35,542 bases of DNA from a bacterium (GTDB lineage Bacteria; RBG-13-66-14; B26-G2; WVWN01), in NCBI GenBank assembly GCA_035529855.1, contig DATKVX010000044.1, positions 76,189 through 111,730 on the forward strand. Direction: 5' to 3'. A model generated the notes under the pieces. The model saw only the letters and a list, made by a program, of their open reading frames with translations, did no database searches and was not told the origin of the DNA. Below are positions 1 through 8,306 of the stretch, one piece after another; position 1 is the stretch's first letter, and each line of letters begins with the position of its first letter. A program made the position numbers and the translations under genes.

Positions 1-541
1 GCTCGAGGAAATCGTCGACCTCGGCTCGAGTCACTATGGTCCCGGTAGGATTATTGGGGTTGGCGATTAACACCACCCTGGTTTGCTCGTCCACGGCGTC
101 GGCCATCGCCGGCAAGTCGAACCTGTAATCCTTGAGGGGTATCCCGCGGAATTCGGCGCCCATTATTAAAGTCCCGATCTTATACATAATGAACGACGGG
201 TGCCCGGAGACGACGTTGTGGTCCGGGCCGGCGAAGGTCTTGACGACGAGCTCGATGAGGTCGTTGCCGCCGTTGCCCAGCACGATCTGGTCGAACGCCA
301 GGTCGTATTTTTCGGCGATGGCGTTCACGAGATAGTAACCCGAGCCCTCGGGATATTCGTGGACGCCGGCGAGCGCCTCCGTCATCGCGGCTATGGCTTT
401 GGGGGACGGGCCGAGGTTGTTCTCGTTGGAAGCGAGCTTGATGACTTTCTCCAGGCCGAGCTCGCGCTGCACCTCGGCCACCGGCTTCCCGGGTTTGTAC
501 GGTAAGATCTGGTTTATAATTTCGCGGGGCTTGATGTTCAA
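1..541 (-). CDS. hisC: Histidinol-phosphate aminotransferase, N-terminal part
   Basis: This is the first 180 codons of a class I/II PLP-dependent aminotransferase, cut by the left window edge. The family converts imidazole acetol phosphate and glutamate to histidinol phosphate in histidine synthesis, in the cytoplasm. Visible family motifs are LASNENNLGPSP near residue 40, the GNGGNDLIELV stretch that contacts PLP phosphate, and ANPNNPTGT near residue 167. The catalytic lysine lies beyond the edge. The start is TTG at 539-541, preceded by GGAGG at an 8-base spacing. The gene follows the polymerase-TPR gene by 35 bases and is probably co-transcribed with it. Related aminotransferases (for example CobD-like) share the fold, but the N-terminal motif favours HisC. 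Confidence 0.88.
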   Translation of the reverse strand, partial: MNIKPREIINQILPYKPGKPVAEVQRELGLEKVIKLASNENNLGPSPKAIAAMTEALAGVHEYPEGSGYYLVNAIAEKYDLAFDQIVLGNGGNDLIELVVKTFAGPDHNVVSGHPSFIMYKIGTLIMGAEFRGIPLKDYRFDLPAMADAVDEQTRVVLIANPNNPTGTIVTRAEVDDFLE

Positions 542-576
542 AGCGGATGCCTCCTTCGAATAACAGAGAACCGCGT

Positions 577-3500
577 TTATTCCGTGATGAACTCTTTCGC
601 TTCGGCGAGCGCGGGCTCGAGCTCCATCGCCCGCCGCGCCGCCGCGGACGCTGCTTTCCGGTCGCCCAGATTATAATACGCCTTCGCGCGCAACGCGAGA
701 ACTTTAGCCGAATGTGCCGGGTCGTCGACGGCGTCGAGCTCGGCGAGGGCGTCGCGGTAACGACCGGCTTCGATATAGACGTCGGCGAGGAGGATGCGAT
801 AAGGGGCGGCGGTGGGTGCCGCGGCCCGCGCCCGCTCGAGATAGGGCACGGCCGCCGCCGCCCGGCCGTGCGTGCGATAATAGAAACCGAGGGCGGCGTT
901 GGCTCCCGGCGACGCCGGCTCGAGCGTCACGGCCGCACTCAAGAGGTTCAGGCCCTTTTCGGTTTCCCCCGCGGCCAGCGCCAGCTCGCCTAACCTTTCA
1001 TACAACGCGGCGTCCGCCGGGTCCTTCTTCAACGCCGCCTCCAACACGCGGCGCCGTCCGCGGCCTTCGCCCCGCCGCTTAAAGTAGTCGTCGTAGGCCA
1101 GCGTGATGGGCGAGCCCAGGCCTTCGCGGATGACGCCCTCTCGGTACGTCCGCTCCGCCTCGTCGAAGCGCCCGAGTTCTTCGCAGGCGGCCGCCAACGC
1201 CCGCCGGGCCCACGTCGAATCCGGGTCGACCCGCACGGCATCCCGCAACAACCGCAAACCTTCTTCGGCGCGGCCTAGCCGGCAAAGCTCCTCCCCCCAC
1301 ACGACGTACGGCTCGAGGTCGAAGGGATTTAACCGGCGGGCTTGCGCGTAGTACGCCGCGGCCCCCTCTAGGTCGCCTTGCGCCAAAAGCGCCGCCGCGT
1401 ACCGCGACGCCCACAGCGACCCGGTCGGAATTCGCCGCCGGGCGCGCTCGAGGGAAGCCGTCATTTCGTCGAAACGGCCCTCCCCGCCGTAAAGCCTCGC
1501 CTCCGCAAGGTACGTTACGAGGTCGCCCGGGTATTCCTGCTCGAGCGTCCGAAGCCGCGTCATACTCCCGGCGAGGTCGCCGCCCCGCTCCGCTATCTCC
1601 GCCCGCCGCCGCCATAGCGGTAGGTCCCTCGGCACGCCGTCCCCTTCCAGAAGCTTAAGAGCTTCGTTCTGTAAACCGCGCCGCTGGTAGAACTCGGCCG
1701 ACGCCGCCAACAGGCCGACGTCGCCCGGGTAACGCGTCAACCCCTCGCGATACCTGGTAAGCGCCCTTTTGTAGTCCCCATAAAATTCTTCGGCGTACGC
1801 GTACGCGGCGAAAGCGGCCGGCGACGGCTGCCGAACGTACGGCAACCGCGGCCCCCTCGCGCCGCCCCCGGCCAGCTTTGCCAGCGCGTCGCACTTCAAC
1901 GTTCCCGTCACGGCTCGCCGGAGGAGCCCCTCGCGAACGCCCGCCGCCCCCTCGACGAGCAACGCCAAAGCCCGCGCGTAGTAGCGACACGCGCCGCGGC
2001 CGTCGCCGCCTGCAAGCAAGGCGTCCGCCAGCTCGAGGTCCCACACGGCCTTTTCCTCGGCCAGCGCGTAATAACGCAGCCGTTCGGTCCCCGCCGTACG
2101 GGGCACACCCGGTCGCGGGAGCTGTACGCGCAGCGTTTCCGTCAGGGCTTCGAACGCGGCCGCTATCTCGGGCAACGCCGACGTTTGGCCGGCGTCTTCG
2201 GCCAACAGCGCCATCCCCAAGAGGGACCGCAGCTCCCACCTCCGCTCTTCGACGTCGGGGCGCTGCGCCGGGAAGAACGCGAGGCCGACGCCGGGGTCGT
2301 CCGCGGGTATAACGGCCAACGCCTCCAGGTCGCGGAAAACGGCGTTGGATTGCAGCCGCGTCTCGGCGTAACCTTCGCCCAGCCGGTACGCCGCGGCGCC
2401 GGCTATCCTGCCGCCGGCACCGTCGAGGGCGAACCGCTCGCGGAATCCTGCGGCGTAGACGTCCTCCAGGCAGAGGTCGCGCCGGTACGCCGCGGGCACG
2501 CCGGCGACGAACCGGGGGAACGACCGCGCCTCGTAACCCCTGACGCCGCAGAGCGAAAAGGCTATCTTTTCCCGGAGGCCGCGGTCGGCGTCGCGGGGAA
2601 CGACGCGTAAATAGGTGCGTCGCGCGCCGCCGGCATCCGACGACGCGAACGCCGGACCGGCCGCCAGCCGGGGGTCGACCAGAACCGCCTCCGTGAGCGC
2701 CCGGCGGGCTGCGGCCGTTTCGCCGCGGCTAGCCAGTACGAGGGCGTACGGCGTCTGGTGCGCGCCGCCGACCAAGCCGGCGGGGTCCGCTTCCACCGCC
2801 CGGGCGAGGTAGGCCAACGCGCGCTCGTCGTCGCCCAGAACCCAAGATAATAACCCGCACCGCTCGGGGTACGCCGCGTTACCGCGGGAACGGCCCGCCG
2901 CGGCCCGGTAGGCGTCGAGAGCTTGCCCGAGGTCTCCCCGGCGGTCGGCGAGATGGCACTCGGCAAGGCGTTCGTACGGCGTCGCGGCCCAGGGCGCGAA
3001 CACGGCCGCGCGCTTGAAACACCCGACGGCGCCGTCGAAATCGCCCGCCCTACGCCGCTCGGAGCCCCGCGCCAGGTCCTGTTCCGACGCCGTCGCCGAT
3101 AAACCCAACACGGTGCCGATTACCAATAATAACGAAAAGGCGGCGGCGAGCCACGTCGGCGCCGCGGCCCCCAAACCGCGCCGTCGTATGCCTCCCTCGT
3201 AAATCGCCAAGCCCACGAAAACGATAATAGGAACCGGCGAGAGTCCGCCCAGGCCGAAGGCCACCGTCAATATCGCGCCGGCCCCCACCAGGCTCGCGCT
3301 CACCATTCCGAAGAAAAACCGGTCCCCTTCCAACCTCACCAGGTTGGCGCCCGCCCACACCGCCGTCTGGACCACGATGAAAAACGCCACCAACCCCAAA
3401 AGGCCCATCGTCCCGGCCACTTCCGCGATTACGCTGTGGCTCCGGCCCACGAGGTATTCGGGCACGGCCACCAGCTCGTTTGGCGACAACGCGCGCGCTT

Positions 3501-4803
3501 GCCCGACCCACGCTAAATCGGAGCCCAGGCCGACGCCCGTTAGAAGGTGGTCGCGCAAAGCGTCGAACGCCACTTTGAACGTCACGAGGTGCGTGGTGTA
3601 CGCCCGCGGGTTCAAGAAGCGAGCCGCGCCTCCCGGGAGTACCAGCACGACCAGTAGAACTAAAATTACGAGAACGACCGCCGCGGCCGAGGCCAACAGC
3701 TTCAAATTCATTCGGCGCTCCGGCCCCCAAAACGCGAACGCAAACCACACGACCACCAGCAGCCCCAGGACCCCCGATTTCGACAGCGTCAGCGCCGGCA
3801 CGGCGATCGAGAGGGCGACCTGGGCCCACAACAACCAACGGGGCGCCGCGGGCCGGGCCGACTTGGCGCTAAGGATTAACAGCGGCAGCGCGGCGACGAA
3901 GTACGTGCTGATGGCGTTGCGCGAAACCCCCATCGTCCAGAACAGGTTCTCCTGCGGGATGTTGGGCGGTATCCACCGCCAAACCACCGCGAACTTGGCC
4001 GCCAGCGCTACCTCGAGGACGACCTCGGTCAGTAATATCGCCCACACCAGAGCGGCCGGTATAACGAGAACGTCCGGGGCCTCGAGCTCGCGGGCGAGTA
4101 TTACGAATATCAGGAAACCGTTGGCGAGGAAATATACGGTCCGGAAGCTGCCTCCCCAATCCTGCGACCACAACAGGCTGGCGAGGGCGGCGACGATAAA
4201 AATAATTAAAGCCCCGCCCACGTACGAGAGGCGAGACCTGCCGCCGGTCGAGGATTCGCTTTGGAAGAAAAACACCGCCGCGGAAAAACCGAAAAATACG
4301 CCCCATCCGCCGGCGGCGAGCTTGAACAATTGGCCGTTTACCGCGGCGAGGACCAGAAGGGCGAAGAGGCTCCACGGTAGGAGGTCGCGGCCGCTGAGCC
4401 AATAGAAAGCGCCGACGGCGACGACCAGTAGAAAAATCACCAGGTATAACGGCGGCCAGTTGGGGAGGGCGGCGTACGTGTTCGCCACGGGAAGCGACGC
4501 CATGGCCCGGCCGACGATGGACGCCGAAGCGACCAGGCCCGAGATAAAAAAAGCCGCCTCGCGCGGCTTTAAAATACCGGGGGGAACGAAGCCTTTAGTG
4601 TTTAACCAATTCTGGACCGCTACGAACACCAACACCGCGGCGAACGCCACCGCGGCCCATCCGTAGAGGCCCAGCACCGAGACGGGCCCGGCGGCCGTGA
4701 AGTCCAATATTAAAACGCATACAGAGAAAAGTAGAGCGAATGGTATCGCGAGCGGCCGCTTGAACACGCCCCACCTCGACTTCACTTCCCGGGCCGCGCG
4801 CAA
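577..4803 (-). CDS. O-antigen ligase/polymerase-like membrane protein fused to TPR domain
   Basis: The protein has 1408 residues. Roughly the first 560 form many hydrophobic spans. The periplasmic-loop region around residues 410-480 resembles Wzy_C/WaaL: a GVGLGSDLAW stretch is followed by GRSHSVIAEVAGTMGLLGLV, the usual His-containing loop before a helix. The rest, to the C-terminus, is a long run of TPR-like helical pairs. Known family members join or ligate lipid-linked glycan units at the periplasmic face of the inner membrane; which reaction this one performs cannot be read. It lies 12 bases after the tandem-Wzz gene, which supports a chain-length-controlled polymerase. The start is uncertain: TTG at 4803 has no clear ribosome site, and an in-frame GTG about 12 codons inside follows GAGGTGGGGC. 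Confidence 0.82.
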   Translation of the reverse strand: MRAAREVKSRWGVFKRPLAIPFALLFSVCVLILDFTAAGPVSVLGLYGWAAVAFAAVLVFVAVQNWLNTKGFVPPGILKPREAAFFISGLVASASIVGRAMASLPVANTYAALPNWPPLYLVIFLLVVAVGAFYWLSGRDLLPWSLFALLVLAAVNGQLFKLAAGGWGVFFGFSAAVFFFQSESSTGGRSRLSYVGGALIIFIVAALASLLWSQDWGGSFRTVYFLANGFLIFVILARELEAPDVLVIPAALVWAILLTEVVLEVALAAKFAVVWRWIPPNIPQENLFWTMGVSRNAISTYFVAALPLLILSAKSARPAAPRWLLWAQVALSIAVPALTLSKSGVLGLLVVVWFAFAFWGPERRMNLKLLASAAAVVLVILVLLVVLVLPGGAARFLNPRAYTTHLVTFKVAFDALRDHLLTGVGLGSDLAWVGQARALSPNELVAVPEYLVGRSHSVIAEVAGTMGLLGLVAFFIVVQTAVWAGANLVRLEGDRFFFGMVSASLVGAGAILTVAFGLGGLSPVPIIVFVGLAIYEGGIRRRGLGAAAPTWLAAAFSLLLVIGTVLGLSATASEQDLARGSERRRAGDFDGAVGCFKRAAVFAPWAATPYERLAECHLADRRGDLGQALDAYRAAAGRSRGNAAYPERCGLLSWVLGDDERALAYLARAVEADPAGLVGGAHQTPYALVLASRGETAAARRALTEAVLVDPRLAAGPAFASSDAGGARRTYLRVVPRDADRGLREKIAFSLCGVRGYEARSFPRFVAGVPAAYRRDLCLEDVYAAGFRERFALDGAGGRIAGAAAYRLGEGYAETRLQSNAVFRDLEALAVIPADDPGVGLAFFPAQRPDVEERRWELRSLLGMALLAEDAGQTSALPEIAAAFEALTETLRVQLPRPGVPRTAGTERLRYYALAEEKAVWDLELADALLAGGDGRGACRYYARALALLVEGAAGVREGLLRRAVTGTLKCDALAKLAGGGARGPRLPYVRQPSPAAFAAYAYAEEFYGDYKRALTRYREGLTRYPGDVGLLAASAEFYQRRGLQNEALKLLEGDGVPRDLPLWRRRAEIAERGGDLAGSMTRLRTLEQEYPGDLVTYLAEARLYGGEGRFDEMTASLERARRRIPTGSLWASRYAAALLAQGDLEGAAAYYAQARRLNPFDLEPYVVWGEELCRLGRAEEGLRLLRDAVRVDPDSTWARRALAAACEELGRFDEAERTYREGVIREGLGSPITLAYDDYFKRRGEGRGRRRVLEAALKKDPADAALYERLGELALAAGETEKGLNLLSAAVTLEPASPGANAALGFYYRTHGRAAAAVPYLERARAAAPTAAPYRILLADVYIEAGRYRDALAELDAVDDPAHSAKVLALRAKAYYNLGDRKAASAAARRAMELEPALAEAKEFITE

Positions 4804-4815
4804 GCGGAGAGAGCC

Positions 4816-6672
4816 TTACGTCCCGGCCCCGGCTTGTCGTAGTCGGTAGCTTACCGCGGCCAACGTAATGCCGAGGACCAGCGAGACGAAAAGCACTATT
4901 AAGACGATACTCACGGGGCCCGGGCCCTCGGGCTTAGTCGGCCTTAACGGGGGTACTATAACGGTGGTCGGCTGGGAGAAGACCGGACTTCGCGTCTTGA
5001 TATAAGTGTCGACGTAAACCTGCTGGAAGAGGGCCAGGCTCGAGATGGCGTACGGGTTCTCCTCGTACGGTATCGACCGCGAAAAGAGGGAATACGCCTG
5101 CGCCCCGCCCGAATACTCGGTCTCCTCGTCCGGGGGATAAACCGTCAGGCCCGGCGCCAAAGCCGACGGCTCCAGCCCTATCGGCGCCCCGGCCAGCCGG
5201 TCCATGACCTTCTCGAGGTCGCCGAGGTAACCCTCGAACATCCGATGCGTCTTCTCGTAATCCTCGCGGTCGGCCTCCTCCAGGAGCTGGGCCAAGTTGG
5301 TCGCCAACGCGTAGCAATCTTCGGGCGACTCCGCTTTGACGGCGATCCTCAGCTCGCGGGTAAGGCCCTTGGTGGGCGTCATAACGAGCTCGGCCTCGAC
5401 CATATCCTGGAGTTCGAAGACGTCGTATTTTCTACTTAACCGGTTGGAGAGCTCGTTCAAGAACCAATGCGACGTACACTGTTCTTCTATTATCATCGGG
5501 CTATGGAGCCAATGGTCGCCGACGATACCGGTCGATATGACGAAGTCGGTCTGATATTCGCGAGGTTTGGCAAGGCCGTAAATTAAACCTAAAATTAAAC
5601 CCAAAACCAACGTGACGCCTACTATCCACGCCTGGCTCCGGAATATCCGCCAGTAATCGGGGAGCGTTAAGTTCCGTTGTTCGGGCAAGCGATTTACCTC
5701 TGGGCGTCGTACCGGCGGCGGCTCCCGGCCGGCCGGCTCAGGCGCCGCGGTATTCGGCGTCGGCTCGGGAGTCGGCGCCGGCTCCGGTTCTACCGCCGGG
5801 GGCCACTTTTTTTTTTCGTCCTCGGCCGGGGCACGCGCGTCGCGTTCCTTACCTGAGGGCCGGTCGAAGAAAAACGCGATTATTACGCCCAACGCGAAAG
5901 ATATGGCAAAGGCCAGCAAGATTATACGGCGGCGGTTCGGGCCTGAAGGCGTTCCGGGGGGTATCGGCTCCACCTTAATCCGCGTCGGGGAAGTGTATAT
6001 CTCCTTGCGGAGTTTATTCCGCAAATCGTACGCTATCTCTTCCAGGTGAAGGACGTAACTCTCCTTCTCCTCGATGTAACTGGCGAGGTACGATAACTCC
6101 ACCTGGTTAACGCGGCCGGTGGCCATCAGCCGCGTAATACCCTCGTGGCCGCGGTTAATCTGCGCGCGGATCTCGGCCATCCTCTCGTCGAGCTCTTTCA
6201 GGTAACCGGCGCTGACCGCAACCGATTCTTCGTATACCTCTTCGTGCTCGGCAACCGCCTCGTTTAAAATGCCCTTGGCGAACTTGGCGCTCTTCTCGGG
6301 GTCGTCCGATTGAACGGTTATTTTTATCCCTCGCGTCAACGGCCGGTCCCTGCTCTCGGCGAAGATGGATTCGATTTCCACCATATTCTGAAGCTGGGCG
6401 GGCGGCTCCTTCATGCCCAGTTCGCGACCCACTTTGGCCAAGAAAGGTTTACTCCAGATGCGGTCGATCACCGTGGGCGGGGCCTCGATCGGGTACTCCA
6501 TCACGCGGCCTACCTCGAGCGTCGCCTCGACTCTATAGGTATTCTTTAACGTAACGGCGAAAACGACCGCGGCCACCGTAACGACTAAGGGGACGCCGAT
6601 AACGACCTTGTACTGCCGTCTCAACGTCTGAATGATGTCCGAAATCGTGAATTCCTGGCTGCCGTTTGTCAT
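4816..6672 (-). CDS. Tandem Wzz-type chain-length determinant protein
   Basis: The protein has 618 residues and two Wzz-like halves in one chain. Half one starts with a cytoplasmic segment (ISDIIQTLRRQYKVVIGVP), a membrane span, a periplasmic helical part and a span near residues 253-272 followed by FFFDRPSGK. A Pro/Glu-rich cytoplasmic linker follows (about residues 275-335). Half two repeats the plan: LPDYWRIFRSQAWIVGVT, span, periplasmic part and a final span near residues 585-608. Wzz/PCP proteins set polysaccharide length together with a Wzy polymerase, which here is the next gene. There is no kinase domain. ATG at 6670-6672 is the start; the ribosome site is weak (GGTAAGAAT). Single-unit Wzz proteins are about half this length. 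Confidence 0.85.
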   Translation of the reverse strand: MTNGSQEFTISDIIQTLRRQYKVVIGVPLVVTVAAVVFAVTLKNTYRVEATLEVGRVMEYPIEAPPTVIDRIWSKPFLAKVGRELGMKEPPAQLQNMVEIESIFAESRDRPLTRGIKITVQSDDPEKSAKFAKGILNEAVAEHEEVYEESVAVSAGYLKELDERMAEIRAQINRGHEGITRLMATGRVNQVELSYLASYIEEKESYVLHLEEIAYDLRNKLRKEIYTSPTRIKVEPIPPGTPSGPNRRRIILLAFAISFALGVIIAFFFDRPSGKERDARAPAEDEKKKWPPAVEPEPAPTPEPTPNTAAPEPAGREPPPVRRPEVNRLPEQRNLTLPDYWRIFRSQAWIVGVTLVLGLILGLIYGLAKPREYQTDFVISTGIVGDHWLHSPMIIEEQCTSHWFLNELSNRLSRKYDVFELQDMVEAELVMTPTKGLTRELRIAVKAESPEDCYALATNLAQLLEEADREDYEKTHRMFEGYLGDLEKVMDRLAGAPIGLEPSALAPGLTVYPPDEETEYSGGAQAYSLFSRSIPYEENPYAISSLALFQQVYVDTYIKTRSPVFSQPTTVIVPPLRPTKPEGPGPVSIVLIVLFVSLVLGITLAAVSYRLRQAGAGT

Positions 6673-6733
6673 ATTCTTACCCGATGCGGAAGGCGCCGAG
6701 CGCCGGGTGTAAAAGACCTATAATTTTAAGCCG

Positions 6734-6762
6734 AAACTACCATATAGCCGCAACGGTGTCAA
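6734..6762 (-). promoter_or_regulatory. Promoter for tandem-Wzz operon
   Basis: On the minus strand, TTGACA (6757-6762) is followed after 17 bases by TAGTTT (6734-6739). The -35 is perfect and the -10 is weak (three of six). It lies about 60 bases upstream of the tandem-Wzz start and just after the terminator of the preceding operon, so a separate transcription unit makes sense. Confidence 0.55.
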
Positions 6763-6776
6763 TAATATTTTAATAA

Positions 6777-6800
6777 AAAGGCCGCCCGCAGGCGGCCTTT
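6777..6800 (-). terminator. Rho-independent terminator ending the Glt-like operon
   Basis: A 10-base-pair perfect stem (AAAGGCCGCC / GGCGGCCTTT) has a 4-base loop and is followed on the minus strand by a T-rich tract TTTTTATTAAAAT. It lies 20 bases past the stop codon of the GYF-domain gene. Confidence 0.9.
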
Positions 6801-6820
6801 CGCCAACTACCCAGGCGCGT

Positions 6821-8200
6821 TTACGCGCCCGCCGAGAAGAATACGAACGGGTACACGACCGTGACGTCCCCCGCGTCTATGGGCGGGAAGCGCCACGTCA
6901 TTATGCGGCCGCACACCTCTTGCTCCATGGCGGGATTACCCATCGTAGACGAGACGACCGAACACGCCGTTACGGCGCCGGAAGCGGCGATGGTAAACCG
7001 GACGACGATCTTCCCCTCCATCGTCGGGTTAGTCTTGAGGTACTTCTTGTAGATGTACTCGATGCCCGCCTTGCGCTGGTTCACGATGCGAGCTATGACG
7101 GCACTGGAGCGCAGGCTGTTGGTGGCTGCGGCGCCGGTAATGCCCGGCGGCGCAACCCGCACCCGGCCCTTCTTGATCTCGGTGCGGCCGACCCTCTTCG
7201 CCGTGCCGGCGAGCAAACCGAGGCCGGTACCGCCGCCGCCCAGGCCCAGCCCCGGCCCTCCGGGGCCGAAACCTCCGCCCGTCCCGCGACCCACCGTCCC
7301 GGAACCGCCGGTCTTAAGGCCCGCAATGTTGCCCGCTATAATGTCGAGGTCGCCGCCGGAGCCCATGAGGTCCGCCACCGAACCGTCGGAGCCCATGCTG
7401 GTAATAAGGCCGACGACGCCGACCGAGGCGTAGTCCTCGCCGCCCTGGCCGCCGCCCCCGCCGCCGCCTCCGCCGCCGGTGGTACCGGTACCGGGAGCGG
7501 ATATGATTTCTTCCGATTCGACGAGCGGCTCGAGCGGGACCTCTATCGGCTTATCCACCACCAGTTTGGCAACGCGACTCAGTACCTCCGCGGGCCGCAC
7601 TTCCTCCGGCTCGGGGACTTCCACGAAGCTCGCCGTGGTAATTACCAGGATATTGACGAGGAACATCGTCACCAGCGTCTTCAGGTAATTGCGGTCGTCG
7701 ACGCGAGACAGGTCGCGGCGCGCTTCCTTACGCCACGCGGGCATAACGGCGCGCTCGCGCTTTTCGGCCCCCTTGCCGACATCCTCCAGCTCCTCGCTCT
7801 CCTTCTCCAGACGGGCCTCTTCGACTTGCTCGCGGATCTGTTTGAGGAAGTAGGGGCTTAAAAACGAAACTTCTCCCGCCCGGGCCCAACGCCTTTCGTC
7901 CTCGAGCCAAATGAAATCCATGGCGTTAAACCGGCCCTCGCTTATAAGCCGAACGACCTCGTCCAGGTCCATGGGGCCGATGGTATCGGAACCTATGCGG
8001 ACGTGGTAGCTCACGTCCTTCTTCCCCAACGCCGCGTTCAAGAAGCCAAGCTCGGCGGCCCGAACCCACCCGCTCCGCTCCGGCTCCCAAACGTAATCGT
8101 CGCCGGTCAGCCGACCGTCTCGTACCCACCGGGTAACTTCCTCCGGCGCGAGCGGCCCGTAATTCTTCCCGTCAACGTGTATGAACAATTTTCCGGCCAT
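6821..8200 (-). CDS. GltJ/AgmX-like protein: two GYF domains, membrane span, AgmX/PglI C-terminal domain
   Basis: The protein has 459 residues. Two GYF_2-type domains occupy about residues 3-55 (YGPLAPEEVTRWVRDGRL) and 65-115 (IGPMDLDEVVRLISEGRF). A charged linker leads to one span near residues 175-195, so the N-terminus is cytoplasmic and the rest periplasmic. A long Gly-rich region follows, then a TonB-like AgmX/PglI domain from about residue 355, ending MTWRFPPIDAGDVTVVYPF. The same order occurs in Myxococcus GltJ (AgmX), which links the cytoplasmic platform to the periplasm in gliding. The N-terminal zinc ribbon of GltJ is not visible here. It is the last gene of the operon and ends at a terminator. 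An ordinary TonB is less likely because of the GYF domains and the absence of a Pro-rich linker. Confidence 0.85.
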   Translation of the reverse strand: MAGKLFIHVDGKNYGPLAPEEVTRWVRDGRLTGDDYVWEPERSGWVRAAELGFLNAALGKKDVSYHVRIGSDTIGPMDLDEVVRLISEGRFNAMDFIWLEDERRWARAGEVSFLSPYFLKQIREQVEEARLEKESEELEDVGKGAEKRERAVMPAWRKEARRDLSRVDDRNYLKTLVTMFLVNILVITTASFVEVPEPEEVRPAEVLSRVAKLVVDKPIEVPLEPLVESEEIISAPGTGTTGGGGGGGGGGQGGEDYASVGVVGLITSMGSDGSVADLMGSGGDLDIIAGNIAGLKTGGSGTVGRGTGGGFGPGGPGLGLGGGGTGLGLLAGTAKRVGRTEIKKGRVRVAPPGITGAAATNSLRSSAVIARIVNQRKAGIEYIYKKYLKTNPTMEGKIVVRFTIAASGAVTACSVVSSTMGNPAMEQEVCGRIMTWRFPPIDAGDVTVVYPFVFFSAGA

Positions 8201-8267
8201 ATCTTTGATTGGCCCGGCCCGTTACAGGGCCCGTTTATGCCACCTCTTTTACCTTTTCCCGGGCCGC

Positions 8268-8297
8268 CGGGCGGCGGCCCGCGGGGGCCGCCGCCCG
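8268..8297 (-). other. Strong intergenic hairpin between the two AgmX/PglI genes
   Basis: A perfect 13-base-pair stem (CGGGCGGCGGCCC paired with its complement) with a 4-base loop starts 9 bases after the stop codon of the FHA-domain gene. On the minus strand it is followed by an A-rich, not T-rich, stretch (GGGAAAAGG), so it lacks the terminator tail. It may protect the upstream mRNA or attenuate the last gene. Confidence 0.6.
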
Positions 8298-8306
8298 ACG
8301 CGTAAT

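Noticed and set aside
3344-4405. Plus-strand 353-codon frame within the Wzy-TPR gene
   Set aside because: It is antisense to conserved membrane spans, and its composition is typical of shadow frames.
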